Shown: piece by piece, positions 49,401 through 56,969 of the stretch
Layout of the letters: every line of letters starts with the position of its first letter
Numbering within the stretch: the first letter of the stretch is position 1
NCBI GenBank assembly: GCA_032622095.1
Contig: CP136069.1
Coordinates: forward strand, 166,400,394-166,464,393
Length of the DNA: 64,000 nucleotides
Reading direction: 5' to 3'
Source of the DNA: Siphonodentalium dalli
Lineage: Eukaryota; Mollusca; Scaphopoda; Gadilida; Siphonodentaliidae
Notes under the pieces: generated by a model
What the model saw: the letters and a program-made list of their open reading frames with translations, nothing else
Told to the model about the DNA's origin: nothing
Database searches by the model: none
Program-made: the position numbers and the translations under genes

Positions 49401-52400
49401 ATAGCCCTCATAACTTACCATGTTAAAGATATTTTCATTTTCAATACCACCCCAGGTTAAGAGGTCCTGCTAATTTTATATTTTGCTGATGGGTACTGCT
49501 GGATTGCTATGATCGATGTTTGTAGGTCAAGGTGATTCTGTTAAGAAATAGTACCATCATTTTACCTAAAGTTGGTTCTTTTTGCATTGTTTGGCTAATC
49601 CGAGCAATTTGTGCAAAAGTCAGTGTCTGTATGAAACATTCAAGAACATATATACTTCAAAATATTTAATGCGTACGCTGATGTTTGGTAAACAACAGGA
49701 ATAGTCATCTCAATTATGGCCAGTTTGTAAAAACCAGCACCCATTATTAAAATATTTCACAATATACATGTTTTTTAATGTACACTACACATAGTGGCTT
49801 ATCCTCGATGTGTTCAGATCGCTTTGCTCTACCTGACTATCATACCAAATTTATTAGCATCACCACTAAACTTGGGATGAATACTGCCAAATGAATATAT
49901 TGTGATATATAGGGTAGTGGAAAAATAATGGTTGAGTCTTTTCTAAATATAATTATAGTAAAACCTACACAATACCGTCTTGGTCTGATAAGACTCAGAG
50001 TCATGTTTGTTTAGGAGTATAGACATGAAGTCCACCAGTCTCATGAAAATTAAATGGGCTCTGCACTAGTAACATCTGGGCTCCTGGGACCCATTAATAT
50101 TGACAAATGCAACACAAATGAAAAATACATAGTAACTTTCCTCAAACATAGATTATAACCTGACAATCATTGTGTTAGAATCAGTGTACATACGTATACG
50201 TAGGCATGGCCATAGCATGTTTTTGAAATACTGCAGAGTGCAGACAATAAATTTCACTAGAATATACATGTAGTTATTGCATGTACATCACACACATAAG
50301 GCGACTGACACACATATACGTATCTACAGGGTTCACAATATTTGACATGTAAAAAATATATATATATATATCTCCTGTGCCTATAACATCAAACCAAACG
50401 GTTTACTGTACTTTTTCTGATATTTTTTGAGTGGCACATATACATACATAAAAAATAAAAGTCAATTTAAAGGGACGAAATGAAAACTAATTTGTGCAAC
50501 TATAATGGAGATCTATATTGCATTACAACATCCACAAATCTACAAAATCTACAACATCCACAAATCTACAAAATCTACAAAAACATCTGACTATCATAGT
50601 CATTGGTAATGTGATCATTTTTCCTTGATAAGTTGAAATATGAGGGAGGATTGCATAGCATGCATGGCTACCTGTAGAATGTAGATTTGTATGTATTTAT
50701 ATCTGCATATCAACTGATGCTTGTATGTTTCTTCCAACTCACTCTGAGATCACAACGCAACAGGATTGCATTCGGAATTTCAAGCCCATAAAGCTAGACA
50801 CTTTAGAATCAAGCTTGCCAAATAAATTTCCATGAATCTCACATGAACTCACTCAGTTGAACACAAGGAACGATTGTCAAGTTGGAAAATATTCTGTATG
50901 TATGGAAGTCCTATATTTTTAATGTGTGGATTTATTATAACTGGACTGGACTGATAAAATAATCTGAAGATTATTTTAGTCTTTATTACTGGATATCACA
51001 CCAATAATCAATAGACATGTATTTGTTAGTTTTGAACAGGACAATATATTTTAATATTACTGCAACTGCATCTTTCTTATGACTTATTTTCTTACAAACT
51101 CCCAAATTTGAACCAGAAACAATTTAGGGCAAATATACATCTACACATGTACGTGTACATATACATATATCAGGATATAAATATAGGCGATCATGTCAGG
51201 CTAGCCATTATTTGTTCTAAAATAATGTACGTGTTAGGGAAATTGTAGAACCTTTATACAAAATGGTGATGCAGCCAATCAAAATTGATGTGGGACTGAT
51301 AAAGACACAACCTGCTCGACTACCGAATCATACTGATTGATTAAATTGTAGTAACTCAACATCACTAAACCTGCTTGTGGGCTGAGTATAATTCAATTCA
51401 ACATTAGAATACCATAAAAACACCCCGTTCTCCCATAAGTTTAAAGAAAATAACACATTGAACTCATTTACATGTATATTGCTAATGTGATACATGTATA
51501 TGTCATTCCATTTATAACCATTTTGGCAACCATCTCACATCAAAGGCCATGAAATCTAGATAACAAAAGATGAACTACATTCAAATTATATCACCAGGTA
51601 ACCTTTTTGTAGGAGTTTTAGGTTACTGATCAAATACCCTGTAATTGATGATTTCCTCAACATCTTTGTTATTGGGAAAATGTCTGTTTTTCATTCTACG
51701 ACCAATATATTCCATCCAAAAACCTTATTTGCAGGGTCAAGAGCTCCCTGAAGGTCAATCCCATCCGATAATGGTACAGAAAATATCAGAAATGATACCT
51801 GTATGTGGCACCGATGGATATAGGTCAATAAAATTCTAATTGGGGGCTCAACTTTGAGATAAAAGTGCTGAATCCCAAAATTGGGGTTCAGGCCCTCAAA
51901 AATGGATTTTCTTTTGGTTTTTGGCAATTATCTTAAAAACCATTGACTTTTGAATATGAAAATGTATTACTGACCCCCCATAATGTGGCCATTCCGCACA
52001 TTTTTAGTGGTCACACGACCCCCTATGTCCAACGGTTCTGGAGATATAGTCACGACGGGTGGTATTACTTCGCGCAAAAAGGGGCGTGGCCATTTGACCC
52101 ATTTCGCCGTCAATGGGAAATGTGTTACCAAGCAAATATTGTTCGTGTATCTTCAATTAGTGGATTCATGAAGAGTTTTGCTCTGGACATACAAGTGCAT
52201 ACAAAACCACCATGAGCTACTCTAGTATTTAAGAAATACCTTCAATATCTTCAAACTCAAGAATACTGATCTAACAATTGTAGGACTTATTGAGTATCTG
52301 AAAAGTAACATATATATGTAATTGTTTCATTTGACGTCCTATTCCACAAGAAATTACAAGGTGTTCCAAGATAGACGGGACTCAATTATATTTCATTTTT

Positions 52401-53653
52401 AATTATATATTGATTATTCTGCTTTTGGTAGTCCTAACGGCATAATTATGTCTTTCTTTGCGATATACTTAGAGGTGTGATCTACAAGAAAATATCGAAT
52501 ACGGGGTAAAATTATTTCAGGCTTTTTCATAAAAAAAGGAAAGAAAGAAAACCGATGGTTTTGATTGAATATTACTGAATTGCAATGCCCAAATGTCCAA
52601 ACAGTGTGTGGAGCTTCCGTTCAGAAGTTAGCGCTGGATGTGGCCTGTATTGCAGGTCAAGATTCCAAAAGAATGATTGCGCGTTTACTCACAGAAGAAA
52701 ACAAGTGAACAGAGAAAGAGGCCAGAGTCACATCTAAATGATAGTTGGGATGGGCAGGAAGACAGCCCAGTCAGTGGTTATGCCCAATCCAGGCAAAGTT
52801 CTATCTCTATATATGAACACTATGCATTGTTGTTGTATACCAATTGTGACCCGCCATATCAAATCCAGTCGTAAGTCGGGATTTGTTTTACCTTGTGCCA
52901 ATGCATTCTCTTATATATGCGAGTCGACCATAGGTCGCCTCGCATATATAAGAGAATGCATTGGCATAACAATTTTTTATCATTTTTTTTTAAATAAATG
53001 TTTCTTACAATTTTTAGGACATAAAATAAAAAAAACATCCATTACCCTGCAGGGAGCCCCACACATATATAGAAGCATATAGAAGAGTGTCGTCTGCTCA
53101 TGTTTGTCTGGGGCTCTGTATGGGTGAAATTATAAAATTGTTAAAGAATACAAGAAAAAATTGTTAAAATTGTAAAAAATTGTTAGGCCAATGCATTCTC
53201 TTATATATACGAGGCGACCTATGGTCGACTCGCATATATAAGAGAATGCATTGGCACAGGGTAAAAAAAATCCCGACTTACGACTGGATTTGATATGGCG
53301 GGTCACAATTGTTAGATCATAATCTGTACTGCCAATTATTAGGGTTGTTTTTCACACAGCATTTTGCCAATAAAACATATGTCTACAGAAGTAAACTACT
53401 CACCAGTTGTCTGTAGAACTCCACTATCGTCACTGAACAGGACACAAGTGGGGCCATTGGAGGCGAAGGATTTACATCCTGATCTTTTCAGACATTGCAC
53501 GCCGCAGTCTATTTCTGATTTTGACTTGATAGTTGCCAAGGTACAGTTCTTATTCAGTTTGCCGCTGCCTTCAACAAAGCTGGCACTCACAACATGTGAT
53601 GCTGTTGCTGCTGACTGAGAGATGCAACTAAGAAATATTAAAAGAATCCTCAT
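22204..53653 (-). CDS. Secreted PAN/apple plus C-type-lectin protein (three exons seen)
   Basis: Exons 53653-53404, 23815-23618 and 22415-22204 (minus strand) join in phase (1, 1) to 660 nt, 219 aa. Exon 1 encodes signal peptide MRILLIFLSCISQSA and a cysteine module with spacing C-x12-C-x3-C-x5-C-x9-C, like PAN/apple domains. Exons 2-3 encode a C-type-lectin fold: KKYCLKYN, AAAACQRENAYLVEV, GLPSPFLDWLAGEPN and C-terminal IPFLC. The protein is presumably exported and binds carbohydrate or another ligand. GEPN resembles the EPN sugar-selecting motif, but WND and the usual third cysteine of the long loop are not seen, so calcium-dependent sugar binding is doubtful. Joining exon 1 to exon 2 across 29.6 kb of transposons is inference from strand, phase and domain logic; they could be parts of two genes, or further exons may lie between. 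Confidence 0.6.
22416..23025. other. Lectin intron, no feature recognised
   Basis: AT-rich intron between exons 2 and 3; only short CATGTATG-type microsatellite runs near 22580. Confidence 0.5.
23026..23548. repeat. Foldback repeat in the lectin intron
   Basis: CTGCCGAAATTTCAAGGTTA TTGATCCACTGG (23229-23260) is complementary to 23514-23546. Outside it, GTGAAGTTGG.T.GACGTTGG ACGTTCG occurs as direct copies at about 23034, 23078 and 23413. Confidence 0.7.
23618..23815 (-). CDS. Exon 2: first half of C-type-lectin domain
   Basis: Acceptor ACTTGCTTGCAG (23816 upward), donor GGCACAG|GTAATAG at 23617. Encodes CSTFLGYKAHTLGGKKYCLK, then a helix-1 region with AAAACQREN and a helix-2 region MLDDLEKLLITFGHG. 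An M4 palindrome starts 14 bases upstream of the acceptor AG. Confidence 0.85.
23834..24018. mobile_element. M4 palindrome next to the lectin exon 2 acceptor
   Basis: TACAGTAATGCCCTAA..TTAGGGCATTACTGTA with arms as in the 10.2-kb copy; the centre is shortened on one side. On the minus strand it occupies the branch-point region of the intron before exon 2. Confidence 0.85.
24240..24395 (+). repeat. Family C repeat copy
   Basis: Shares with 5025-5165 the phrases GCATCGTTCAT, AATCCATGGCTCAAATTC-like, TTCTGTTGAGTAT and ACAGTCCCCCTTT. Confidence 0.6.
24682..25130. mobile_element. M5 element, old diverged copy
   Basis: Left end TTAAAGGTACTCAATC, then GGTCCCCAT.CCAACAACAAC. The right part holds TGATGGGTAGGTTCCTTGACTTGAATCAAATATTTGTTACCCC, readable against 38211-38698. 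The right terminus has decayed. Confidence 0.65.
25250..25900 (-). pseudogene. Possible decayed coding sequence, unidentified
   Basis: Minus-strand translation gives scattered protein-like blocks in more than one frame (SLVAGKTQTGGMGKDALK, EIAKAEVADAENQLTHAGRA, DEHTKNGSDQSTGGTEED) separated by stops. No family was recognised; a dead transposase is one guess. Confidence 0.25.
25921..26160 (+). repeat. Degenerate tandem repeat with (T)TGCCACT..TTGGGGG units
   Basis: Six to seven imperfect units of about 30-35 bases built on 'tgccact.cttgggggcaatttt'. All decayed. Confidence 0.5.
26167..26560 (+). repeat. Interspersed repeat of the GCTCACCTGAGACGAAGTCTC type
   Basis: AGCTCACCTGAGACGAAGTC, then (CGTC)n, then ACCGAATGGGTTCATATTTTG, TAGGTGACCCTCATTCAGAT, TTGTTCAAATGAGGTCACTGG. 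I recall this repeat type as common in mollusc genomes; that is memory, not a search. A minus-strand fragment is at 30250-30425. Confidence 0.7.
26575..26760. repeat. A/T homopolymer-rich low-complexity stretch
   Basis: Runs of 8-14 A or T, with TTTTTTAAATTGA / TCAATTTAAAAAA as a small inverted repeat. Confidence 0.7.
26761..27690. other. Unassigned, with a short CCATCTTGGA repeat
   Basis: GGCGGCCATCTTGGACG, GCAGCCATCTTGGACGCCATCTTG (27090-27255) may belong to the array type at 14 kb. Nothing else was recognised. Confidence 0.4.
27691..28046 (-). mobile_element. M7 element, inverted copy
   Basis: Starts TTAAAGACATATTATGCACTTG and ends CCGGAGTGCTTCACATCACT TTAA. Reverse-complement match to 17018-17393, including the phrases ATAGTTCAGAC and GAATGCTACATTCC. 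Confidence 0.75.
28348..28803. mobile_element. M2 element with TGACCCGCC ends and CATATG target duplication
   Basis: Left TGACCCGCCATATCAAATCC and right complement GGATTTGATATGGTGGGTCA. Flanked by CATATG at 28342-28347 and 28804-28809. It contains two hairpins (28383-28456, 28682-28757) built on GCATTCTCTTATATATGCGAG with loop side TCGACCATAGGTCGCC. No ORF of its own. Confidence 0.85.
29080..29309 (+). pseudogene. Non-LTR retrotransposon reverse-transcriptase fragment (CR1/L2-like)
   Basis: GNCLGPSLFHSI, a one-base frame change, then VSLGGKHIKCLLYVDDLIML with the RT catalytic YVDD, then ETSSGLKTCLDKC and EWERDINYYK before a stop. This order (RT motif B remnant, YxDD, C.LDK..W.L.INY.KT) is that of CR1/L2-type elements. 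The rest of the RT is missing. Confidence 0.75.
29310..30116. other. Unassigned sequence between LINE fragments
   Basis: No coding or repeat signal recognised beyond TCCAAC/ACCAGTACTA-type short repeats near 29510-29600. Probably a later insertion into the LINE relic. Confidence 0.4.
30117..30236. mobile_element. M1 element, one hairpin end
   Basis: CAAGTTTGTATTTAGTGTGTC, then GAATGAGGTCCCC..GGGGACCTCATT. Only one terminus, diverged. Confidence 0.65.
30250..30425 (-). repeat. Fragment of the GCTCACCTGAGACG-type repeat, inverted
   Basis: Reverse complement reads like 26400-26560 (TTCTTCTCAAGAACCATT..AGC.TATATTTGGTATGGA..GGTGGCC). It abuts the LINE C-terminal fragment. Confidence 0.55.
30427..30780 (+). 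pseudogene. Non-LTR retrotransposon ORF2 C-terminal fragment (CR1/L2-like)
   Basis: LAKFRCRSHHLPIEVGSLND, then ICTQC....IGNEFHYIMECPEM (a C-x2-C..H-x4-C type finger), then a tail ending KPDYIH and a stop. Fits the C-terminus of CR1/L2-like elements; probably the same dead element as 29080-29309. Confidence 0.75.
31177..32315. mobile_element. DR1: hAT-like element, right terminus missing
   Basis: Starts CAGGGATGTGACTAGAGGG, a hAT-like terminus. Inside are repeated GTTGGAAATTTCCAAC motifs and inverted CACCGGGCCGACCATGG/CCCGGTGTG segments. It ends at GCTCTCTGCTGGG without the right-hand terminus that DR3 has. Confidence 0.7.
32730..32877. repeat. Long hairpin in the unit spacer (copy 1)
   Basis: TTATCTCCGGCAACATCG and ACATGGAGATTTAATACCTG GATGTC are mirrored by GACATCCAGGTATTAAATCT CCATGT and GATGTTGCCGAAGATAA, around CTTCGGCTCCGCCTCGGG. 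Copy 2 lies at 40581-40728. Just upstream, 32473-32545 holds three copies of ACATCGGGG(G)TAT.TGAG.ACGTG. Confidence 0.75.
33574..37818 (+). mobile_element. Tx1/L1-type LINE, 5'-truncated, copy 1
   Basis: Bounded by the target-site duplication AATCCTAAAGTT (33562-33573 and 37818-37829). It begins in the middle of the endonuclease domain and ends in a 3' UTR with CAATAAAAATATT and a poly(A) tail. It has the same insertion point as copy 2, so the two are duplicates of one insertion event. Confidence 0.9.
33575..37026 (+). pseudogene. LINE ORF2 (endonuclease-RT), frameshifted copy 1
   Basis: Endonuclease C-terminal half (IIICGDWNL, RLDYFLMS, YRTDHSII), then RT with WVEDGEKPTKYFLNLEK, NWRPITLLNC, VDFEKAFDSVSW, GCRQGDPISPY and YADDTTLI, then a C-terminal CCHC finger. 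One A is missing from the run at 35897-35900, so the frame that starts upstream stops at 35917 and the rest is read in another frame (from 35914). The in-frame ATG at 33512 belongs to the flanking DNA: the first 21 codons are not LINE sequence. Confidence 0.9.
38211..38698. mobile_element. M5 element with TTAAAGGTACTCAA ends (unit 1)
   Basis: TTAAAGGTACTCAATCCG..CGGATTGAGTACCTTTAA. The inner arms also pair (TTTGGCTTTGGGGGTAAAAA with TTTTTGACCCCCGAAGCCA; ATTTGATTCGAGTCGAGGAA with its complement), so the element is a nearly full-length imperfect palindrome. Duplicated at 46063-46550; another copy is at 59963-60439. Confidence 0.85.
39033..40166. mobile_element. DR2: hybrid hAT-like repeat at the unit junction
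   Basis: Left of about 39120 it carries DR3-type variants (GCCACATA before the start, TAGGGGTGTGGC, GGGAATTTCCTGCACCC, AACTTTTTGC). Right of about 39142 it carries DR1-type variants (TTCTATTTGCACCCCACCCCCCA, TTTGAACCACCCC, the long GTGTGAGAACATTTTG). The switch falls at about 39120-39145. Confidence 0.85.
41425..45670 (+). mobile_element. Tx1/L1-type LINE, 5'-truncated, copy 2
   Basis: Duplicate of copy 1 with the same flanking AATCCTAAAGTT (41413-41424 and 45670-45681) and poly(A). Confidence 0.9.
41426..44878 (+). CDS. LINE ORF2 (endonuclease-RT), open copy 2
   Basis: Open for 1150 codons of LINE sequence (the ORF starts at ATG 41363, but its first 21 codons are flank). ORF2 nicks the target and copies the element RNA into DNA. 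Numbering from 41363: partial endonuclease to about residue 150, VDFEKAFD 522-529, GCRQGDPISP 579-588, YADD 623-626, CCHC finger C1047-x2-C1050-x8-H1059-x4-C1064. The GEKPTKYF and WRPITLLN blocks and the C-terminal finger place it with Tx1/L1-clade LINEs. It lacks the N-terminal half of the endonuclease and ORF1, so it cannot be autonomous. It differs from copy 1 at Phe/Ser (TGF/SLKG) and Ser/Cys (NSS/CVLV). Confidence 0.88.
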   Translation, partial: YNDNPEFYNKIKDIITELGNTQIIICGDWNLVQNQQKDTFNYVNCNNPRAKLAVSVVVDKLELVDAWRINNENEKRFTWRRKSPIKMARLDYFLMSKELVNLTGQDATDILPGYRTDHSIITLKLTLNNIKHGQGFWKFNTSLLHDEKYIQLVKTIIETIKKRYDYVQKKGDNNDFTCKISKRLFLDTLLLEIRGETIKYSSKRKREREFQETALKKAQAETLMALDQSNLDDVRREELIETLQKTEGVLCQLRKERSKGAMIRSRAIWVEDGEKPTKYFLNLEKRNCISKTLTNLTKLNGDSLTNQNDILEETRNFYQTLYSSKPINSYHTDNVFSDLDNPTLSPMSVQNIEGPITLNELTTALKKSKNGKSSGLDGYQYEFWKFFWSDLGQILCESLNESFDAGELSITQKQGLITLIPKKVNDRQLLKNWRPITLLNCTYKLASSCIAERLKTVLPNIINPDQTGSLKGRYIGDNTRLIYDIIYNTKIKNKSGLLLLVDFEKAFDSVSWKFLHKCLDMFNFGDSIKKWISVFYKNINSCVLVNGHISQNFIISRGCRQGDPISPYIVLICAEVLALMVRNNSNIKGITLGGEEYRLTQYADDTTLILDGNETSVREAYHILDVFAQISGLWINPSKCQASWIGCYTGRSDHICPDLNIKFSDSFDLLGIRFNTNLNLMSDNYEKKFDDITRSIEIWKHRLLTPLGRITVIKSLILPKLTHLFISLPNPEPQFVHRLESLFFNFVWGSKRDRVKRKLLCQDYKQGGLKMVDIKNFITSMKITWIRRLVNKSSKWTPLTELPILKDPFFLTYHYSYFYSKAKKVQNHFWRDVLIAWANFLEKNIRNVNISTCTLWNNANIKMNGSPINFAAWRKEGIYFVHDLLQESGNFHTTETIYSTYKIRTNFLILNSIRRQLIFYSNKISKSIVRSPMPTLPDNFVTLLRNPRGGRDFYDILNHDCHVPTSHAKWQIEIGEEEIDWNIYNKLPFSTTPDTKLQWLQYRINSRIISTNSFLKIAKIRQDDTCVRCKDKKESISHIFWECEHVQTFLTDIHSWGNRNNVKLQATKRIMIIGSRCVNDNYTTNLFWLLVKQYIYRTKFTPEKLTISSFQGDLRFRYKCEKYNARREFKLEEFEKDWFLFKFAVKENAQ
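46063..46550. mobile_element. M5 element (unit 2)
   Basis: Same as 38211-38698, present here because of the tandem duplication rather than a second insertion. Confidence 0.85.
46885..47969. mobile_element. DR3: complete hAT-like non-autonomous element
   Basis: 1085 bases from TAGGGGTGTGGCTAG to GTGAGACACATCCCTG, flanked by the 8-bp duplication GCCACATA at 46877-46884 and 47970-47977. Ends of the CAGGG(A/G)TG type with 8-bp TSD fit hAT. It has no transposase. It differs from DR1/DR2 by several percent, including a 28-base deletion near 47266. A run of about 26 G is at 47931-47954. Confidence 0.8.
48140..52225. mobile_element. 4-kb foldback element with arms of about 490 bp
   Basis: 48168-48655 (TAGCTCATGGTGGTTTTGTA, GGCCACGCCCCTTTTTGCG, CCCGTCGTGACTATATCTCC) is the inverted complement of 51740-52222 with about 90 percent identity. 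The left arm contains an extra tandem copy of its GTCAGTAATACATTTTCATA segment at 48670-48735, after a run of G. The 3 kb between the arms (48740-51735) has no ORF above noise and no recognised domain. Outer ends are not sharply defined. Confidence 0.8.
48740..51735. other. Interior of the 4-kb foldback element, non-coding
   Basis: AT-rich, no reading frame of note. Contains a two-copy repeat CATCCACAAATCTACAAAAT (50528-50582) and an (AT)n run near 50357. Confidence 0.5.
52226..52840. other. Unassigned stretch
   Basis: No exon or repeat recognised on either strand. Confidence 0.5.
52847..53305. mobile_element. M2 element with CAATTG target duplication
   Basis: TGACCCGCCATATCAAATCC..GGATTTGATATGGCGGGTCA. 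Flanked by CAATTG at 52841-52846 and 53306-53311. Very similar to 28348-28803 throughout, so recent. It ends about 100 bases beyond the lectin exon 1 donor (inside intron 1 of that gene). Confidence 0.88.
53404..53653 (-). CDS. Exon 1: signal peptide and PAN-like domain
   Basis: ATG at 53653-53651 heads a hydrophobic leader; the donor is ACTG|GTGAGT at 53403. The mature part starts near SHVVSASF and holds five cysteines (NKNC.., IDCGVQCLKRSGCKSF, GPTCVLFSD). The reading frame continues upstream of this Met, but the leader peptide begins here, so this start is chosen. Confidence 0.75.
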
Positions 53654-54289
53654 GTTTTTATTTTTGTTGAAAAATAAAACGAATCGTCCCGGAACAACTG
53701 TCTTCTTTAATACACAGTCAATATCGATTGAGTGTCCGTCAATAAACAGTGTATCAGTACTATAAAAAGAGCTCCCTTCAACCAACACCAGAACGAAAGC
53801 AAGTGATCTAATTCTACATCAGTATTTCATGTGGGTTGGTAGATGAGGCTCCGCCCATTCGCGCGGCGTATAGCACTGTCGAGCACATTTGTATTGATTT
53901 TCGGCTGTTGTGTTGGGCTGTCTTATAAGTTGAATATGACATACCGTTAGAGAAAATGGGTTTGTTATATCGAATTGATTGATGTTTTTTAAATGCTTGA
54001 TCAATATTAATGACATGCAACATATTTCAGAAAGATATTCCAGATTATATGTTTGTGAAAATCCATTTAAAAATATTACGAATTTTGGAAAATTGTGTGT
54101 CTACACTTTAAGACATGTCTGCAACATGTGTCGGGCTTCTAGGTGTATTATGATATGAACTTTTGAACAATACCGATACGACTGTATTAAAGAATCTGAT
54201 GAACCTTATCAGAAGTGGATTTTTAAAACACGGAAACTATAATACATAACCGGATGTTCATTGAACGAATTTTTGGAATGAGCCTCTGT
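53654..54289 (-). promoter_or_regulatory. Presumed 5' region of the lectin gene
   Basis: The sequence between the lectin start codon and the minisatellite. No clear TATA box or transcription start was recognised; listed only to mark where the promoter should lie. Confidence 0.3.
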
Positions 54290-56880
54290 CACCTGGGTGG
54301 TAGGCCTGACTCGTGTTAGGGATCTGCCACCTGGGTGGTAGGTCTGCCTGGTGTTCGGGATCTTCCATCTGGGGTGGTAGGTCTGCCTGGTTTTGGGATC
54401 TGCCACCTGGATGGTAGGTCTGCCTGGTGTTTGGGATCTTCCATCTGGGGTGGTAGGTCTGCCTGGTGTTTGGGATCTTCCATCTGGGGTGGTAGGCCTG
54501 CCTGGTGTTCGGGTTCTGCCACCTGGATGGTAGGTCTGCCTGGTGTTTGGGATCTTCCACATGGGGTGGTAGGTCTGCCTGGTGTTTGGGATCTTCCATC
54601 TGGGGTGGTAGGCCTGCCTGGTGTTCGGGATCTTCCACCTGGATGGTAGGTCTGCCTGGTGTTTGGGATCTTCCATCTGGGGTGGTAGGTCTGCCTGGTG
54701 TTTGGGATCTTCCATCTGGATGGTAGGTCTGCCTGGTGTTTGGGATCTTCCATCTGGGGTGGTAGGTCTGTCTGGTGTTTGGGATCTTCCACCTGGATGG
54801 TAGGTCTGCCTGGTGTTTGGGATCTTCCACCTGGGTGGTAGGTCTGCCTGGTGTTTGGGATCTTCCACCTGGATGGTAGGTCTGCCTGGTGTTTGGGATC
54901 TTCCATCTGGGGTGGTAGGTCTGCCTGGTGTTTGGGATCTTCCACCTGGATGGTAGGTCTGCCTGGTGTTTGGGATCTTCCACATGGGGTGGTAGGCCTG
55001 CCTGGTGTTTGGGATCTTCCATCTGGGGTGGTAGGCCTGCCTGGTGTTCGGGATCTTCCATCTGGGGTGGTAGGTCTGCCTGGTGTTTGGGATCTTCCAT
55101 CTGGGGTGGTAGGTCTGCCTGGTGTTCGGGATCTGCCACCTGGGTGGTAGGCCTGTCTGGTTTCGGGATCTTCCATCTGGGGTGGTAGGTCTGCCTGGTG
55201 TTTGGGATCTGCCATCTGGATGGTAGGCCTGCCTGGTGTTTGGGATCTTCCATCTGGGGTGGTAGGTCTGCCTGGTGTTCGGGATCTTCCACATGGGGTG
55301 GTAGGTCTGCCTGGTTTTGGGATCTTCCACATGGGGTGGTAGGTCTGCCTGGTTTTGGGATCTTCCATCTGGGGTGGTAGGTCTGCCTGGTGTTCGGGAT
55401 CTTCCATCTGGGGTGGTAGGTCTGCCTGGTGTTTGGGATCTTCCATCTGGGATGGTAGGTCTGCCTGGTGTTTGGGATCTTCCATCTGGGGTGGTAGGTC
55501 TGCCTGGTGTTCGGGATCTTCCATCTGGGATGGTAGGCCTGCCTGGTGTTCGGGATCTTCCACCTGTGGTGGTAGGCCTGCCTGGTGTTCGGGATCTTCC
55601 ACCTGGGTGGTAGGTCTGCCTGGTGTTCGGGATCTTCCACCTGGGTGGTAGGTCTGCCTGGTGTTCGGGATCTTCCACCTGTGGTGGTAGGCCTGCCTGG
55701 TGTTCGGGATCTTCCACCTGGGTGGTAGGTCTGCCTGGTGTTCGGGATCTTCCACCTGGGTGGTAGGTCTGCCTGGTGTTCGGGATCTTCCACCTGGGTG
55801 GTAGGTCTGCCTGGTGTTCGGGATCTTCCACCTGTGGTGGTAGGCCTGCCTGGTGTTCGGGATCTTCCACCTGGGTGGTAGGTCTGCCTGGTGTTCGGGA
55901 TCTTCCACCTGGGTGGTAGGTCTGCCTGGTGTTCGGGATCTTCCACCTGGGTGGTAGGTCTGTCTGGTGTTCGGGATCTTCCACCTGGGTGGTAGGTCTG
56001 CCTGGTGTTCGGGATCTTCCACCTGGGTGGTAGGTCTGCCTGGTTTGGGATCTTCCACCTGGATGGTAGGTCTGCCTGGTGTTTGGGATCTTCCACCTGG
56101 GTGGTAGGTCTGTGGTGTTTGGGATCTTCCACCTGGATGGTAGGTCTGTCTGGTTTCGGGATCTGCCACCTGGGTGGTAGGCCTGCCTGGTGTTCGGGAT
56201 CTGCCACCTGGGTGGTAGGCCTGCCTGGTGTTCGGGATCTGCCACCTGGGTGGTAGGTCTGTGGTGTTTGGGATCTTCCACCTGGATGGTAGGTCTGTCT
56301 GGTTTCGGGATCTGCCACCTGGGTGGTAGGCCTGCCTGGTGTTCGGGATCTGCCACCTGGATGGTAGGTCTGTCTGGTGTTTGGGATCTTCCACCTGGAT
56401 ATAAGGTCTGTCTGGTTTCGGGATCTGCCATCTGGGTGGTAGGTCTGTCTGGTTTCGGGATCTGCCATCTGGATGGTAGGTCTGCCTGGTGTTTGGGATC
56501 TTCCACCTGGATGGTAGGTCTGTCTGGTTTCGGGATCTGCCACCTGGGTGGTAGGTCTGTCTGGTTTCGGGATCTGCCATCTGGGTGGTAGGTCTGTCTG
56601 GTTTCGGGATCTGCCACCTGGGTGGTAGGTCTGTCTGGTTTCGGGATCTGCCACCTGGGTGGTAGGTCTGCCTGGTGTTTGGGATCTGCCATCTGGGTGG
56701 TAGGTCTGTCTGGTTTCGGGATCTGCCACCTGGGTGGTAGGTCTGCCTGGTTTGGGATCTGCCACCTGGATGGTAGGTCTGCCTGGTGTTTGGGATCTTC
56801 CACCTGGGTGGTAGGTCTGTCTGGTTTCGGGATCTGCCCACGGAGTGGTAGCTAGGTCTGTCTGGTTTCGGAATCTACCG
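54290..56880. repeat. 37-39-bp minisatellite, about 68 units
   Basis: Unit (+ strand): GGTAGGTCTGCCTGGTGTT, then (T/C)GGGATCTTCC(A)(T/C)CTGG(G)GT. Three zones: 54.3-55.55 kb mostly 39-bp CATCTGGGGTGG units; 55.55-56.05 kb 38-bp CACCTGGGTGG units with a CACCTGTGGTGG unit every third or fourth repeat; 56.05-56.85 kb many 37-bp TCTGGTTTCGGGATCTGCC units. The minus strand is stop-free in all three frames (835-864 codons), giving the same repeating peptide (DPKHQADLPPRWKIPNTRQ type). This follows from a stop-free unit whose length is not a multiple of three and is not evidence of a gene. Confidence 0.93.
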
Positions 56881-56969
56881 TCTGGTGTGGTAGGTCTGCA
56901 TTCGGAATCGTTCTATTCACCTTGGCAGGAGCCCATCATACAAGCATATCAACAATGCATATAAGATAA

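Noticed and set aside
54209-56841. Three overlapping minus-strand ORFs over 830 codons as genes
   Set aside because: All three frames of the same array are open because the unit lacks stops and is not a multiple of three; no start context, splice signal or domain supports translation.
54335-56855. Plus-strand ORFs of 60-133 codons across the minisatellite
   Set aside because: They are by-products of the repeating unit; a TAG in each unit ends every frame within a few repeats.
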